Part shown: positions 10,592 to 20,735 of the stretch, piece by piece
Numbering within the stretch: position 1 is the stretch's first letter
Layout of the letters: the number at the start of each line of letters is the position of its first letter
Source: Gracilariopsis chorda
Lineage: Eukaryota; Rhodophyta; Florideophyceae; Gracilariales; Gracilariaceae
Length of the DNA: 64,000 nucleotides
Assembly: GCA_003194525.1 (NCBI GenBank)
Contig: NBIV01000119.1
Location: 124,001-188,000, forward strand
Direction of reading: 5' to 3'
Made by a program: the position numbers and the translations under genes
The notes under the pieces: model-generated
Told to the model about the DNA's origin: nothing
Database searches by the model: none
What the model saw: only the letters and a program-made list of their open reading frames with translations

Positions 10592-11163
10592 TTTCCACCC
10601 CTGCCTGCATCTCAACTGACAAATAGCTCTCTATTACGTCCCATACAGGTTACGACGGGATGGTAATGTGGAATCCCATTTCGAACGTGCGCGGGTTTAC
10701 CAAGTCGTGCGCAGGTGTTCAGCAAGTGGGAAACGCTCATATTTTAGGGAGATGTGGACGAGATGCGTCTGAGCACAAAGTTTCAGTTCAGTTTACATTG
10801 TACTCAAGGCGGAAGTCATCAGTAGACATGGAAAGATATGGTGATAAGTAGGGGGCAGACGCAATTCTGTTCCTGCTGCGTACAGCGGAGGTATGAGTGA
10901 CATGGCTTCCCCTTCATGGAGAGTAGCAACGACACTCTTTGTGCTTCTATTTGTCGAAAGCTACACGTCTGGGGAGCTTTCGACCATAGGACGTCCCAGT
11001 CCTACCCGCGTACTGCAAAGTTTGCAGTGCAAACGTGCACTCTTGTTCACAGGTCATTCTTGTTGGTGTGCCTGCGGCGATTTACTTCACCTAAACAAAT
11101 ATTTACAACTCTTGCTTCTCTTCATCTACAGTCTCCTGGTCTTCTTCTGAGGTTTCCTTCGTT

Positions 11164-12531
11164 TCAAAAACCTCCCTTGTGGGTAGCGTTCTCCTTCAAG
11201 AACTTGACGAAGTCCTCCTTTGATCGGCCGCCCTCATATGGAACGCCTGTCTTAGATCCCGCGGCAAAGAAGTGAAGAGTGGGATAACCCCTAGTCTTAT
11301 ATTCCTTAGGAGCGTCGTTTGCGGTAGCGTCCATCTTGGCAATGACCAAAGTCTCAACGCCCTTGAGGTCTGATGCGAGTTCATCAAGAATAGGTGCAAG
11401 TTTCTTGCAGTGTCCGCACCACGGAGCGTATTGCTCAATGAGCACATCCTTACTCTCGTCTTCCACGATCTCGGTCCACGTGTCGCCGACGATGATCTTC
11501 ACAGGTTCATCATTGGTCTCTGGGATGGGAGCAGACTTGATGGCAGCGGACACGTCTCCGGTCACGAACTTGTCAATCCATGCCTTCAGTGCCTCCTTGG
11601 AGTAATCCCCGGAGAACACGTATTTCTGATCGGACTTGAATTCGTAGATGACAATAGCTGGGTCTTTGTCGGCAACACCAACGTGTTCCGCAAAGCTCTT
11701 TAGATCGACTCTGTTGGTCCAAGTAAAGACCAGTGCACCGCTGGAACGGTAAGGCTTGGCGATTTCGGTAATATCGTCGTTCACGTCCTTGTACTTCTTC
11801 TCCGGATCTTGGAACAGGATGAAAACAGGCTTGTCGAGCTTTGTGTACAAGCCAGCATTGTCACGGCTGAACTCAGCGTACAGAGGAAGAGACCCCACAG
11901 ATGCCCATTGTTCAAAGGCGTCAGCATCATCGGAGAAGACATCAGTTGATTCATCATCACGAACAAGAAGGACAGAGTCGGCTTCAAGGTCCTTTCCAGC
12001 AAGCTCTTTAAGAAAAGCGGTGTCTTCCACGGAGGCGAAGGCAACAGAGTCGGGGCTCACGTCACGGAGAGACATGCTGGTCTTCCTGAAGACGGACTTG
12101 AGCTTATCAAGCTTAGCGGCAATGAAAAGAGCCTTGCCCTTGTTGTCCGCAACGAACTTGGCGAGCTCATCGGCATCAGCGCATTCCACAGCGTACGGGA
12201 GAAGTGCACGGTCGATGTACTTGATGAAATCTTCCTTTATACGATCGCCCTTGTAATCAGAGATGACCTCACCTTTGGAGAAGAGCTTGAGGACGGGGAA
12301 GCCGCGGATTTCGTACTTTTTGGCAAGATCTCTCTCGACGGTGGCATCAAGTTCGACAAGCGTCGCCTTTCCCTTCAGCTCGGTGGCAGCTTCCCGGAAG
12401 TCCCAAATCATCTTCTTGCAATGGCCGCACCAAGGGGCAAAGAACTTGACAAAGATAAGCCCCTCACCGGCGATGAGGGAATGAAAATTGTCTTTGTCGG
12501 CGACGAAGACATCACCATCTTTCCTTCTCAT
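11164..12531 (-). CDS. protein disulfide isomerase, two thioredoxin domains
   Basis: 455 codons from the ATG at 12531. The a and a' thioredoxin domains each carry the active site APWCGHCKK (about residues 33-41 and 369-377) and cis-Pro regions IRGFPVLKLF and TRGYPTLHFF. The intervening b and b' domains lack cysteines, giving the a-b-b'-a' layout of ER PDI. The frame stops after THKGGF. One base out of frame, the sequence continues ETVDEEKQEL and ends in TAA at 11103-11105, an acidic tail with a KDEL-like retention signal. A 1-nt frameshift near 11171-11178 is therefore likely. No signal peptide precedes MRRKDGDV; an upstream exon may be missing. Confidence 0.93.
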   Translation of the reverse strand: MRRKDGDVFVADKDNFHSLIAGEGLIFVKFFAPWCGHCKKMIWDFREAATELKGKATLVELDATVERDLAKKYEIRGFPVLKLFSKGEVISDYKGDRIKEDFIKYIDRALLPYAVECADADELAKFVADNKGKALFIAAKLDKLKSVFRKTSMSLRDVSPDSVAFASVEDTAFLKELAGKDLEADSVLLVRDDESTDVFSDDADAFEQWASVGSLPLYAEFSRDNAGLYTKLDKPVFILFQDPEKKYKDVNDDITEIAKPYRSSGALVFTWTNRVDLKSFAEHVGVADKDPAIVIYEFKSDQKYVFSGDYSKEALKAWIDKFVTGDVSAAIKSAPIPETNDEPVKIIVGDTWTEIVEDESKDVLIEQYAPWCGHCKKLAPILDELASDLKGVETLVIAKMDATANDAPKEYKTRGYPTLHFFAAGSKTGVPYEGGRSKEDFVKFLKENATHKGGF

Positions 12532-13335
12532 GATGGCAAGAGTACAAAGTGTTTAGAGACGGTCGCTGAGATGAACAGAGACCGCCTATAGGTGGGGATT
12601 ACATGCTTTATAGGAGACGGCAACGGATCAGCATGTGGAATCTTATGTCTACAGTGTAGACTCTACACGTATAATCGTTGCCATAAGAACAGGTCAAATG
12701 CGATAACGATGCTTGTATGATAGAAGCTGCATTTGCAAATAATCAGATGCACCTGCACCACACTGCCATGACAACCGTTGTTTTGGTGGCTCAGATCGTC
12801 GCTGACATCAGCAAAAACCGTGACATACAGTAAGAGTATTGGATGTGCGGAAATTTTGCGCAGCGCACAGGGTCCGTCAAAGGGGAGAAGTCGCAGTGAG
12901 AAGTCTTCCTTCTTCGTCACTGTCCCCCGCACTTGGCAGGCAGTGCCAAGCGGGACTCAGGAGTTTATGTTATAGCTCATCCTCGGAGCAGCGCGAGCTG
13001 CACGAGGTCATGTCAGCGTAAGTACATAGTTGAGCTTACGTCAGCAGTGCAACAAACAGACCACGAGACAAGGGTGCTTGCCTTATGGCTAAAGGGGGGA
13101 GCGGGCAAAAATTGGACACGTCAATTCTAATTTTTGTCACAGAAGGCAGGTTTCATAATCAGGCATTTTATGCAACAGTACCAAGAATCTACCAATATAC
13201 CAAAACGACTTTTTCAACAGCAACCACACGAAAAAATTGTGGACTTTACTGTATTATGCGATGGAGAAGATTGCATATTTGGCGCATTCGGTTACTCTCG
13301 GCGTTGTGCGGCTCGTTCGAATGCTGCGAGAATGG
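12532..13335. other. intergenic region upstream of PDI
   Basis: Holds the putative PDI TATA box and the palindrome GTCTACAGTGTAGAC (about 12647-12661). A related word, GTCTACAATGTAGAC, occurs near 13915. No supported gene. Confidence 0.4.
12607..12612 (-). promoter_or_regulatory. TATA box of the PDI gene
   Basis: The minus strand reads CCTATAAAGC about 76 bp upstream of the PDI ATG, which would leave a short 5' leader and make ATG 12531 the first AUG. Confidence 0.45.
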
Positions 13336-13447
13336 GAGAAGCAGAAAGTGGTAACTTAAGTATGGTGCGCACTCAAAGAACGTGAGATCACGTGAAATCA
13401 CGTCCTTTGAGTGTACAATATACGTAAGTTACCACTTTCTGCTTCTC
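13336..13447. repeat. 112-bp near-perfect foldback (MITE-like)
   Basis: Two 50-nt arms, beginning gagaagcagaaagtggtaac and ending with its complement, pair with about six mismatches around a 12-nt loop. The inner arms contain ACTCAAAG(A/G)ACGTGA. The right arm segment CACGTCCTTTGAGT...ACGTAAGT recurs at 35928-35954 beside a Harbinger transposase, suggesting relation to that element class. Confidence 0.8.
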
Positions 13448-14033
13448 TCGACTGGGCTGGGAAGGATTACGAGATGCGATCGGAAGCGAGAACTTGTCTA
13501 CTGCAAGCGTTTTGGCGGGCAGTCATGCTCAACGCTTTGCATGTGTGGCTGTAACCCGCACTTGCGTCGGCATCCCCTTTCAAAAATGTTGACGCTACGT
13601 ACACTTATCGGTTTTTTATTGGCCAACAGGTAGATTCACGCCGCTCGCTCCTGCTCCAGATTGCCCGTGCAAGCCGCGAGCTGGTTCCAATTTACTACGT
13701 AGTGCTCGTGCTCGTGCTAATGTTTCTCCTCCCACACCTTGCAGAAAAGAAGACAACCAAGAGGAACAGCAAAAAAGTCTACACAATTATTTGTGTGCTA
13801 TTGCGAGTCAGAGATTGCTCCCTGAAGCCCTCACAGGTTATTCTCTAAGCTACACTATTTAGCTGTCCACCCGCTTTGGGCTGAGAAAAATCAAAATTGA
13901 ACGGAAGCTTGCAGAGTCTACAATGTAGACTGTTTCGATAGTTAAAATGATTCTATTTAGGCTAGTTTAGCAACTCTTCACGTGATTGTACGATACCTTT
14001 TTTTGCCGGACGAGACATAGCCCTGCAGAGCAC

Positions 14034-14042
14034 TATTTAAAG
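14034..14042 (+). promoter_or_regulatory. TATA-like box TATTTAAAG
   Basis: It lies about 115 bp upstream of the ATG at 14149. The spacing and the following pyrimidine-rich leader resemble a promoter for the small ORF cut off by the downstream transposon. Confidence 0.35.
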
Positions 14043-14148
14043 GGGTGAGGTCGAGTGTCGGCACAGGTTAGCTGCGTCTACGTGCTCTATTGTGTGTCAG
14101 CTCTCCTTCAAAAGCACGGGAGGAGAGTTGCCTACCTATCTCTCTAAG

Positions 14149-14323
14149 AATAATGACCATTCCACAATACAGCGGTCATAAACGTTCTTTCCCGAACGAA
14201 AGGTTCCCGGTAGTAGAGTTCACCAATAATATCAGAAACCCTCTTTCTGATGTTCTATTGCGTACTTCGTCGTCACTTACTCCACTCGCAGTCAGATCGT
14301 ACTCAAAGCGGAGTGCTTTGTAA
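14149..14323 (+). CDS. short ORF, possible 5' exon of a transposon-interrupted gene
   Basis: 57 codons starting MTIPQYSGHK. A TATA-like box is upstream, and an intron-like tail follows (gtaaaaatttgttttttgcag). The DDD transposon starts immediately after that tail, so any remaining exons would lie beyond 16496. No homology is recognised and coding status is weak. Confidence 0.25.
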
Positions 14324-14343
14324 AAATTTGTTTTTTGCAGCTA

Positions 14344-16496
14344 CACCCAGTGACTGCATATAATGTGGGCCACATTAAAACAGTACTCCAATTTGTTGAG
14401 ATGGAAACAATATTTAATGTAGGCCACATCTATCACGGTTGCCACATTATTTTGGAACGAACGGATATAATGTAGGCCACATCAATTCAGTCCTGCACAA
14501 ATAATGTGGGTTGAGAACAGTTATCTCAGGCCACAATGACGGTATTCAAACTGTCTCAACGGGCTCTCCTAGAAACTGGCTGCGATGCTTTTTAACAATT
14601 TCTTGCAGCTTGGGGAAGAGCTGTCGTTCTTCCCACAAACCATTGACGTTCAAAGCAAGGCCAGTACGTATCATGGCTTTGCGGGCGTATGAGAGTCCAT
14701 CAGAATCTCTCTGCGAATTCACATCTTGAACAGTGAGTTTTGCTAGTCGCAAAAAGAAGTACGTTCCGGGATTCCCCAGCTTCCCAGACTTCGACCACTT
14801 TCCGCTGTCAATCATTTCCATTTTATGAGCCTCACAACGCGTATTCCAAGCCTTCTTAATCTTCTGAATCACAAATGAATCCGCCGGCTGCACCAAATGA
14901 GTTGCGTTCTTCGGAAAGTCCCTAACGTCGGTGATGATTTCCTTTATGGCCTTCTGGAGATCAGGTGTCATGGCGTGTCTGCTACAATTGTCGACATACA
15001 ATACTCTTTTCCTGTTGTGCGGCAATTTTCGAATCACTCTCTCCTCCTTGAACCACTGTGGCATCACCGTTGCGTCCATCCAACCTTTTGGACCAGTTCG
15101 ATACGCTAAGCCTGGTACGTCGTCAGGAACATTTCGAACAGGATAGCTTCTTGCTTTGTTCTGGAATACCATGAACACCGGTTCAAAACGAGCATCACGT
15201 CCCCCACTAATCCTTACAACCATTTTCATTCCCTCTCCACCAGAAACAACATCCGCATACTTGACTTCACTCTCTCCACAGAAGCCAAAAGTCTTCCGAT
15301 TATCCATGTTGATAACAAAGTGCGTTTCATCAGCATTTTCTACATTGTCTTCTTCCAACTCTCTACGTCGAAAGGCTCTGCACAAAACACCCAGATGATA
15401 AGCAACTTCCCTGTGAATGAAATCTTCTTTCAGTGGCGACAGGAGATATTTTCCCGTCAGTGAGCGACTCACAATTCGGAAGCGATCGGTAAAGCCTTGT
15501 ACCCATCGGCGATTAATGCATTCAGAAATTGGTTTGTTGCAACTGTTCTCGATTTGCGAGCGACTGTATGCAGCATTTGCAGAATTTAGGACAAGGTTTA
15601 TGGCAAGAGAATGCATCGTCTTCCAATTGAACTTGACCCCAAGACGGCGGAGGCGGTCGAACTCACTAGCCATATCGCTCTGAAGTGCTTCAACCCATGG
15701 GCGGATTTTTCTTCCTCTTCCTTTCCTTGCTTTTAAATTTACTCTCTTCAGACCCTCATACGTATTTCTGGTGATTGAAGTTGTAAGATACCTGTCTGCA
15801 TTTCCTTCTTCGCCGACAAATTGGTGTCTGTTTCGCCAAAGCCGGCTTGCCTTCATCAAGTTTGCCTTCTGCGAGCTACGGAACAGATGTGGGAACTGTT
15901 TTACAGCCCTCGATGCAATATGGTTTGATCCGGTTGCTTCTCGTTATTCTATCATCCAGTGAACAATAGCTATGCGGTCTTTGATGGTCAGCACGTTGTG
16001 CAATTGATGTTTGTTGGCCGTGGATGCTTCTGTCAGTGCACTCTCTTGTGGAGCATTTTGTTGAACATCTGTGTGTTCCCTTGGGGACAAAATTCTGCTG
16101 TTATCTGCTGTGCAATGATATGACTGGTGCTGAAATGCTGCTAGTACGGGCGACGCCGTGGTTGGAATCATTGGTCTTGTGCGAACAACGTCTGCTTGTT
16201 GCCCAAATTGTGTGTGGACTGCAGAATTCAAACCATGCGGTCTGATAGACGTTACGGTGAAGGTGCCTGCGCGGGAATTGTGATGAAAACTGGGTACTGT
16301 TTCGGTCGTTAATGTGCATTTTCGCCCCAATACTCAGGGCCTGTTTTAACAACATTAAATCCTGTGCAATCCTTATTAGTGTGGCCCACATTATATAGAA
16401 CAGAAGCGCTTTGGGTGCAACAAGATTTAATGTGGGCCACACTAAAAGACGTTGCCACACTAATTTCCCACCCACTTCATTTACGGTCACTGGGTG
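14344..16496 (-). mobile_element. Tc1/mariner-pogo-type DNA transposon
   Basis: Terminal inverted repeats CACCCAGTGAC (left, 14344) and GTCACTGGGTG (right, ending 16496) are flanked by TA on both sides (14342-14343 and 16497-16498), the standard target duplication of this superfamily. Subterminal regions carry repeated near-palindromes of the form AATGTGGGCCACAT at both ends (about 14360, 14415, 14468; 16378, 16427), probably transposase-binding sites. The single transposase gene, on the minus strand, is interrupted by a stop codon. Confidence 0.9.
14546..16171 (-). pseudogene. DDD transposase (DDE_1/pogo-like) with an in-frame TAA
   Basis: The C-terminal 437 codons hold the catalytic core: NADETHFVINMDNRKTFGF (first Asp), VLYVDNCSRHAMTPDL (second) and HLVQPADSFVIQKIKKAWN (third Asp). 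An N-terminal region (LTIKDRIAIVHWMIE, then REATGSNHIASRAV) looks like a helix-turn-helix DNA-binding domain, and it is split by TAA at 15944-15946 in the same reading frame. No frameshift is involved. Downstream ATGs at 15856 could give an N-terminally truncated protein lacking the first DNA-binding helices. The likely original start is the ATG at 16171. Confidence 0.88.
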
Positions 16497-16498
16497 TA

Positions 16499-17337
16499 GA
16501 TACTGAACCGTATTGGACTCTATTTTGCATAGAAAAAGACGAATAAAAGGTAAGTAGTAAAGAGAAAAACGGTTGTCCTTATCCGGCTGCGCACATAGGT
16601 TGTTGTCAGCTCTGGTATTCTAAGTCTATTGTACTCTTTTACATTTACCATCTTACGACCGCCTGGAAACTACTTTTTACGGATTGCGATTACCGCTGTG
16701 CCAGCGCAAAAGAGCCTGTCATTGGAGAGATCGTCAAACTCAACCACAGCGTTTGTTTCCTTGCCAAGCAGCTTTGTACCATAAATAGTGTGGCCCACTA
16801 TATTTGGCGTATCACACTATTTATTCACTGATTATTCACTGAATAAAAAGTGTGGTACTGCAAATGTGCGGCTGTGCTTATTAGGGTTACTGGGTGTATA
16901 CAAATTTGCAAGCTCGCATAAAAAAAGAACCAGGACACGTACCCTTGGTATTCTTGAAAGTTTTATCTGGTAAATTTTACGGTTGTTTAACCTTTTTGAC
17001 CCGATAAGATTCCCACCCGTAGGAGGCAACTGATCAAATCATTAAATTTTTAGTTGTTCGCTTCTTTGCTCTGTGTGTTGCCTTTCTCACCACAACGGGG
17101 GTAATGTAAATATTTGCTACCGGAGCTAATCCACGACGTAAAAGTGGCCAAATATACGCCCAGATTTGCTCAGTTGCACCTTGACACCAAATACATGGCC
17201 TCAGTTTATTGGTCTGCAGTCAGGCGTTCCGGCCGAAACTAAGTTGATGTCAACCGTTTCTCCATCACATTCCCACCAAATTAAGGGCGACGATAGTTGC
17301 TTTCGAAGTCTTTATCATTAAAGTTCGGCTTCCCACT
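16499..17337. other. intergenic region with transposon relic
   Basis: AT-rich. It contains a stretch related to the ends of the preceding transposon (16787-16898). No supported gene. Confidence 0.4.
16787..16898 (-). repeat. relic end of a related DDD transposon
   Basis: It carries the subterminal word agtgtggcccactata, the partner cacactatt, and ends ggttactgggtgta, matching the right terminus of the 14344-16496 element (ggtcactgggtgta). No left terminus was found, so it is a truncated copy or MITE. Confidence 0.6.
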
Positions 17338-18396
17338 ATGTTCAGGGCACATGAGTCCACCCCATACCTCAACAAAATGACGCCCAATACAACCGAGAGT
17401 TCTCAAAGAGCTTCTGAAGGGCCCCCAGCGACCGAGACTACCCAGGACAGAACCCCTGACTTTTCGTCAGGTTTGACGGTTCTTGTGTTATCCATGCCAA
17501 TAACTGTCACACTCACGCGCTTTCGTGAGTCTAACTACACTCCTGCGGATGATTCTGCTCTTGCTAGAGCATGGCTCTGCGTTCCTGAAGATCCCGTGAT
17601 TGGCTCCGAGCATAAATTGCTCGAGTTCTTCAAACGTGTGTCCGAAATGTTCTCTATTCTCAAGCTTCTGACTACCAAAATGCGTTCCACGGATTCCCTG
17701 AAGGGATGAATCAAGTTAAAGAACAAAGAATGCGTTAAATTTACGGGATGCGCAGTGGCCATTCGCCGTTCCAAATTGACTGGAGTCGTGGATGACGATA
17801 TCGTGAGAATGGCAACGGCCCCTTACAACAACATCAAGATTACGTCCGCCACAGATAGCTGTGGTAAGCTTTTTTAGGTTTTGCTGACGTGGATGCTTCT
17901 CAAAGACCACCCTAAATTTTCGTGCACTGGAAGGATAGAAGATACCCACTCAGGGAGAGGTCTTTCTCAATGCAGCGGTGCTTCCGACACTAACATGGAA
18001 AAAGAAGGTGAGGTCAGTTCTGTCCCTCCCGTTAAGGCGGAACGTCCTCTGGGCTGTCTTAAAGCAAAAGAACTTAAGGCTAGAGCCCACACTGTCCAAA
18101 AGAAATTAAGACTTGCGCAAGAATCGATGGTGCTACAGAAGGCGAGAAACGAGGCATTGAGCCGCCACAACGAGATTTGCTTTCCTCGAATGCCCCTGCT
18201 CAATGTGATGAGTCCGAAACGATCGAGTTTTTTAATCTCCTTCGTAACGAGGCTCTACAGAAAGCCCATGCACGAGCGACAAGCCTCACTCCTGAGAAAG
18301 AAAGCGTGCCATCGAGAAGCACAAGTGCAGAGCAGCCGACGTCAGCTGTTGAGAAAAACTTACCGAGTGACGTTGAATGAAGCTACAGTACGTTGG
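17338..18396 (+). pseudogene. decayed Harbinger ORF1 (Myb/SANT-like) relic
   Basis: The frame 17338-17709 includes FRESNYTPADDSALARAWLCV, which parallels NNFTPEEDLALAKAWLSC of the intact ORF1 at 33415. After frame changes, 17881-18399 gives MLLKDHPKFS (compare MLLSEHPKFS) and ERPLGCLKAKELKARAH (compare NRPLGTKRQKYADAIE), the NAM-associated C-terminal motif. The order and spacing match but the frame is broken more than once. The solo LTR that follows marks its right side. Confidence 0.8.
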
Positions 18397-19223
18397 TGAA
18401 GTGCAACGCCCTCAGGGAGGGATTACTGGTACTTGATGGTTTTCCCGATATTATCGGTTGTGTAGTGTGTATATGAACTACGCCCCACAAGGGTGGGTAT
18501 GGACACGTGGGACACGGTTTTGGGTCAATTGGCGGTTGGCCACAGTAGTGGATGTTGCCAAGAAATGTGGAGTATTTTAGTTGATTTTATTCATTATTTT
18601 CCCCCCCCCATTTCTGGGAAGCTAGTACTTAGTGCGACGGCGCACTGCCGTCGCACCAGTAAACCTTCCCCAACAAGGGACCCCAACCTGGGGAATTGGC
18701 TCTAGTTGTTACCGCTTGCGCGCGTGCTCTACTCCTCCTTGTAGGGAAACGCCGTGAACCACGGGACATCTAACCCCCTTGCACATCTAAAGGGACCCAT
18801 CACTGGGAGTCATATTATTCCAATTGCATTGGTGTTTTGCCCTGTATAGGGATATTGTTACCGGCATCGCCATTCGCCCCCGTCGCTCTCGCGACTCACT
18901 TCGTCCTCTCTTCCTCCTCTTCACCCTTCCTTTTCCCCCTTTTTAGGGTAGCACCTCCCGCTATCTGCGGCCCTCGTGTGCGCATCCGTCCACACACCCC
19001 CACTTACGTGGAAACATCCCTCTACTGAGGATCACACTCCGCTCACGCGGATACCGATTCTTCGCCTTCACCTCCCTGCGCAAGTCGCGACAGGTTTCCC
19101 TGGTCTTACAAACCGGCTTCGACGTGACACCTCTGGGAGGGCTCTACCCAACTGGGTTCACCTCGTGATAGGAAGATCCTGAACGTCTTTCGGTGTTTTT
19201 CCCCTTTGGGGCATTGCACCACA
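18397..19223 (+). mobile_element. solo LTR, family A, copy 2
   Basis: 827 bp, starting TGAAGTGCAACGCC and ending GCACCACA, with the 5-bp duplication GTTGG at 18392-18396 and 19224-19228. It is inserted between ORF1 and the transposase of the decayed Harbinger element. The hairpin at 18632-18656 keeps its stem while its loop differs from copy 1. Confidence 0.9.
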
Positions 19224-19228
19224 GTTGG

Positions 19229-19926
19229 ACCCAGTCATGTCCCACATATGTTCCATGATTAGTTTGTTAGTGTTGTAGTATTCAATCAAGTTTCCTCTTA
19301 GTGCTCGTGCTTCACACAAAGCCGCCAGCGATCCGGGTGGATGGCAGTTATAACCCGCAAATGCTCTAGAGATCCCCACATCGGAACTGCCGCTTCCCCT
19401 GTTACTATTTCTATTTCATTTGAGACGCTCGACTTGTCTTCTTCGTGAGATGTTCGCTCTTCTACACCCATGTTGTAGGGAATGACACAACACTTGACAA
19501 CGTCTTTCATAAAGGCTTTCGAGATATATCTTCCAAGACATGACAAGATGTGCCACTTGATTTGCAGAAACCCAAAGTCTCTCTCGACATCCTAGCGTGC
19601 TGTTTATTGGGCTCTTGAGAGCAAGCGTTCCCTTTCCGTCCTAGGTTCTACGACAGCATGAACAAAGCGCGGCGTTTTAGGGTAAATGTCATCCACTAGC
19701 CAATATGGAATGTTACGGGTATGTGCGCCAATCTTGTACTCCATCGGAGGTGAATATAAACCGTTAGCAGTATTTGAAAAGAGAGGGGAACAGTCCAAAA
19801 CGTTGATGTCGTTGCGGGAACCTGGCATCCCGAAGAAGGCGTGCCATATCCACAACTGGTCGTCGGCAATCGCTTCGAGAGTGATGGTGAGAACGCCTTA
19901 GTTCTGCTATAATTGGCCGTGCCATG
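19229..19926 (-). pseudogene. decayed Harbinger transposase, C-terminal part
   Basis: The minus strand encodes LWIWHAFFGMPGSRNDINVL and IPYWLVDDIYPKTPRFVHAV, the segment around the second catalytic Asp in plant/algal Harbinger transposases. A later CCVIPYNMGVEE matches the usual C(I/V)ILHNM region. Stops and frame changes are present. The upstream half lies beyond the Ty3 element, at 30896-31130 and 31963-32576. This is the 3' part of one gene split by insertions. Confidence 0.85.
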
Positions 19927-20404
19927 TGTAGGATAGTGAGCCAAGTGGGCAAGCTCCTAATGGTCTCGTGGTAGCGTGGCAGAGCTGGGGGGTCCTAAGG
20001 TTAATGAAGCGGCGGCGACACCTCTGGTAATGTTGGCGCAATGGGGTGGCGCTGACTACGCAGTCCTACAGGTCGGAATTGCGGTAGCGATACCTTGAAG
20101 GCCAAAGGGAATTGTGAGTACCGAGTACGGGGGTGCTCAAGACTCACAAGGGTGTCTGAGTTTACTGTCCCTAGGGGAGGCGCAGCTCGAGGTGCCTAAG
20201 TATCGGCACCGAGGCGCCTCGACCCTGTGGCACTGTAAAGTGCCCTACTCTACAGTAGCTATATCTAGTCCTATGGTTACTAATTCAATAAAATTAAATA
20301 AATTATATAAAATACAGATAGCCATCCTTGGGCCAGATACACAACGTGTATCGTCCACATGGGTCTCCAGAGTTGCGGAATCCACTGGACTTCACTATCT
20401 CACA
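19927..20404 (-). repeat. 3' LTR of the Ty3/gypsy element
   Basis: 478 bp, no difference from the other LTR seen by eye. It carries an AT-rich core with TATATAAAAT on the plus strand (20304-20313). Because the core is nearly symmetrical, it could drive transcription either way, including toward the antisense ORF that starts 332 bp inside. Confidence 0.95.
20304..20313 (+). promoter_or_regulatory. TATA-like core in LTR, possibly bidirectional
   Basis: TATATAAAAT on the plus strand; the minus strand reads ATTTTATATA. The plus-strand orientation would place a start about 400 bp upstream of the antisense ORF's ATG. The same core occurs in the right-hand LTR, where its minus-strand reading could drive gag-pol. 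Confidence 0.4.
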
Positions 20405-20417
20405 TCGCCCTCTCCTT
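20405..20417 (-). other. polypurine tract
   Basis: On the minus strand AAGGAGAGGGCGA directly abuts the 3' LTR, the expected position for plus-strand DNA priming. Confidence 0.75.
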
Positions 20418-20735
20418 AGGCTTGACCGTCTCGGTCGAACCGCTTGTCCTCCACGGGTATCTTCAGCCCATTGGCCGGTTACCGAGGTTTTCCTTTGGTC
20501 TCACCGTTCCTACAACGCACCTGTCCGATTTCAGCTGTCAGCGGCACCCCGCTCCCCTTTGGCCGAGTGCATGAGGGCGTTCGCCCCCCTGGAGGAGCCT
20601 AGTCCGTACTCTTTCCGACCATGTCTCGTCCTAAGGTCGGCACGGCGGGGGAGGCCGGGTGTCCGGTCTCCGGAGAGGCCAGTGGTAGTGCCACGGTGCT
20701 GTTTCCATCGGGCGAGAAGGACCTGAGGAGTCCTA

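Larger units (their letters stand above)
9876..11102. other. intergenic region with foldback sequences
   Basis: No supported gene. It holds a dispersed repeat containing a near-palindrome (10296-10330) and a nested inverted repeat (10509-10591). Small ORFs near 10893-11275 overlap the 3' end of the PDI gene on the other strand. Confidence 0.4.
13448..14343. other. intergenic region with a promoter-like site
   Basis: Apart from the TATA-like site at 14034 and the small ORF at 14149, nothing is supported. The right boundary is the left end of the DDD transposon. Confidence 0.35.
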
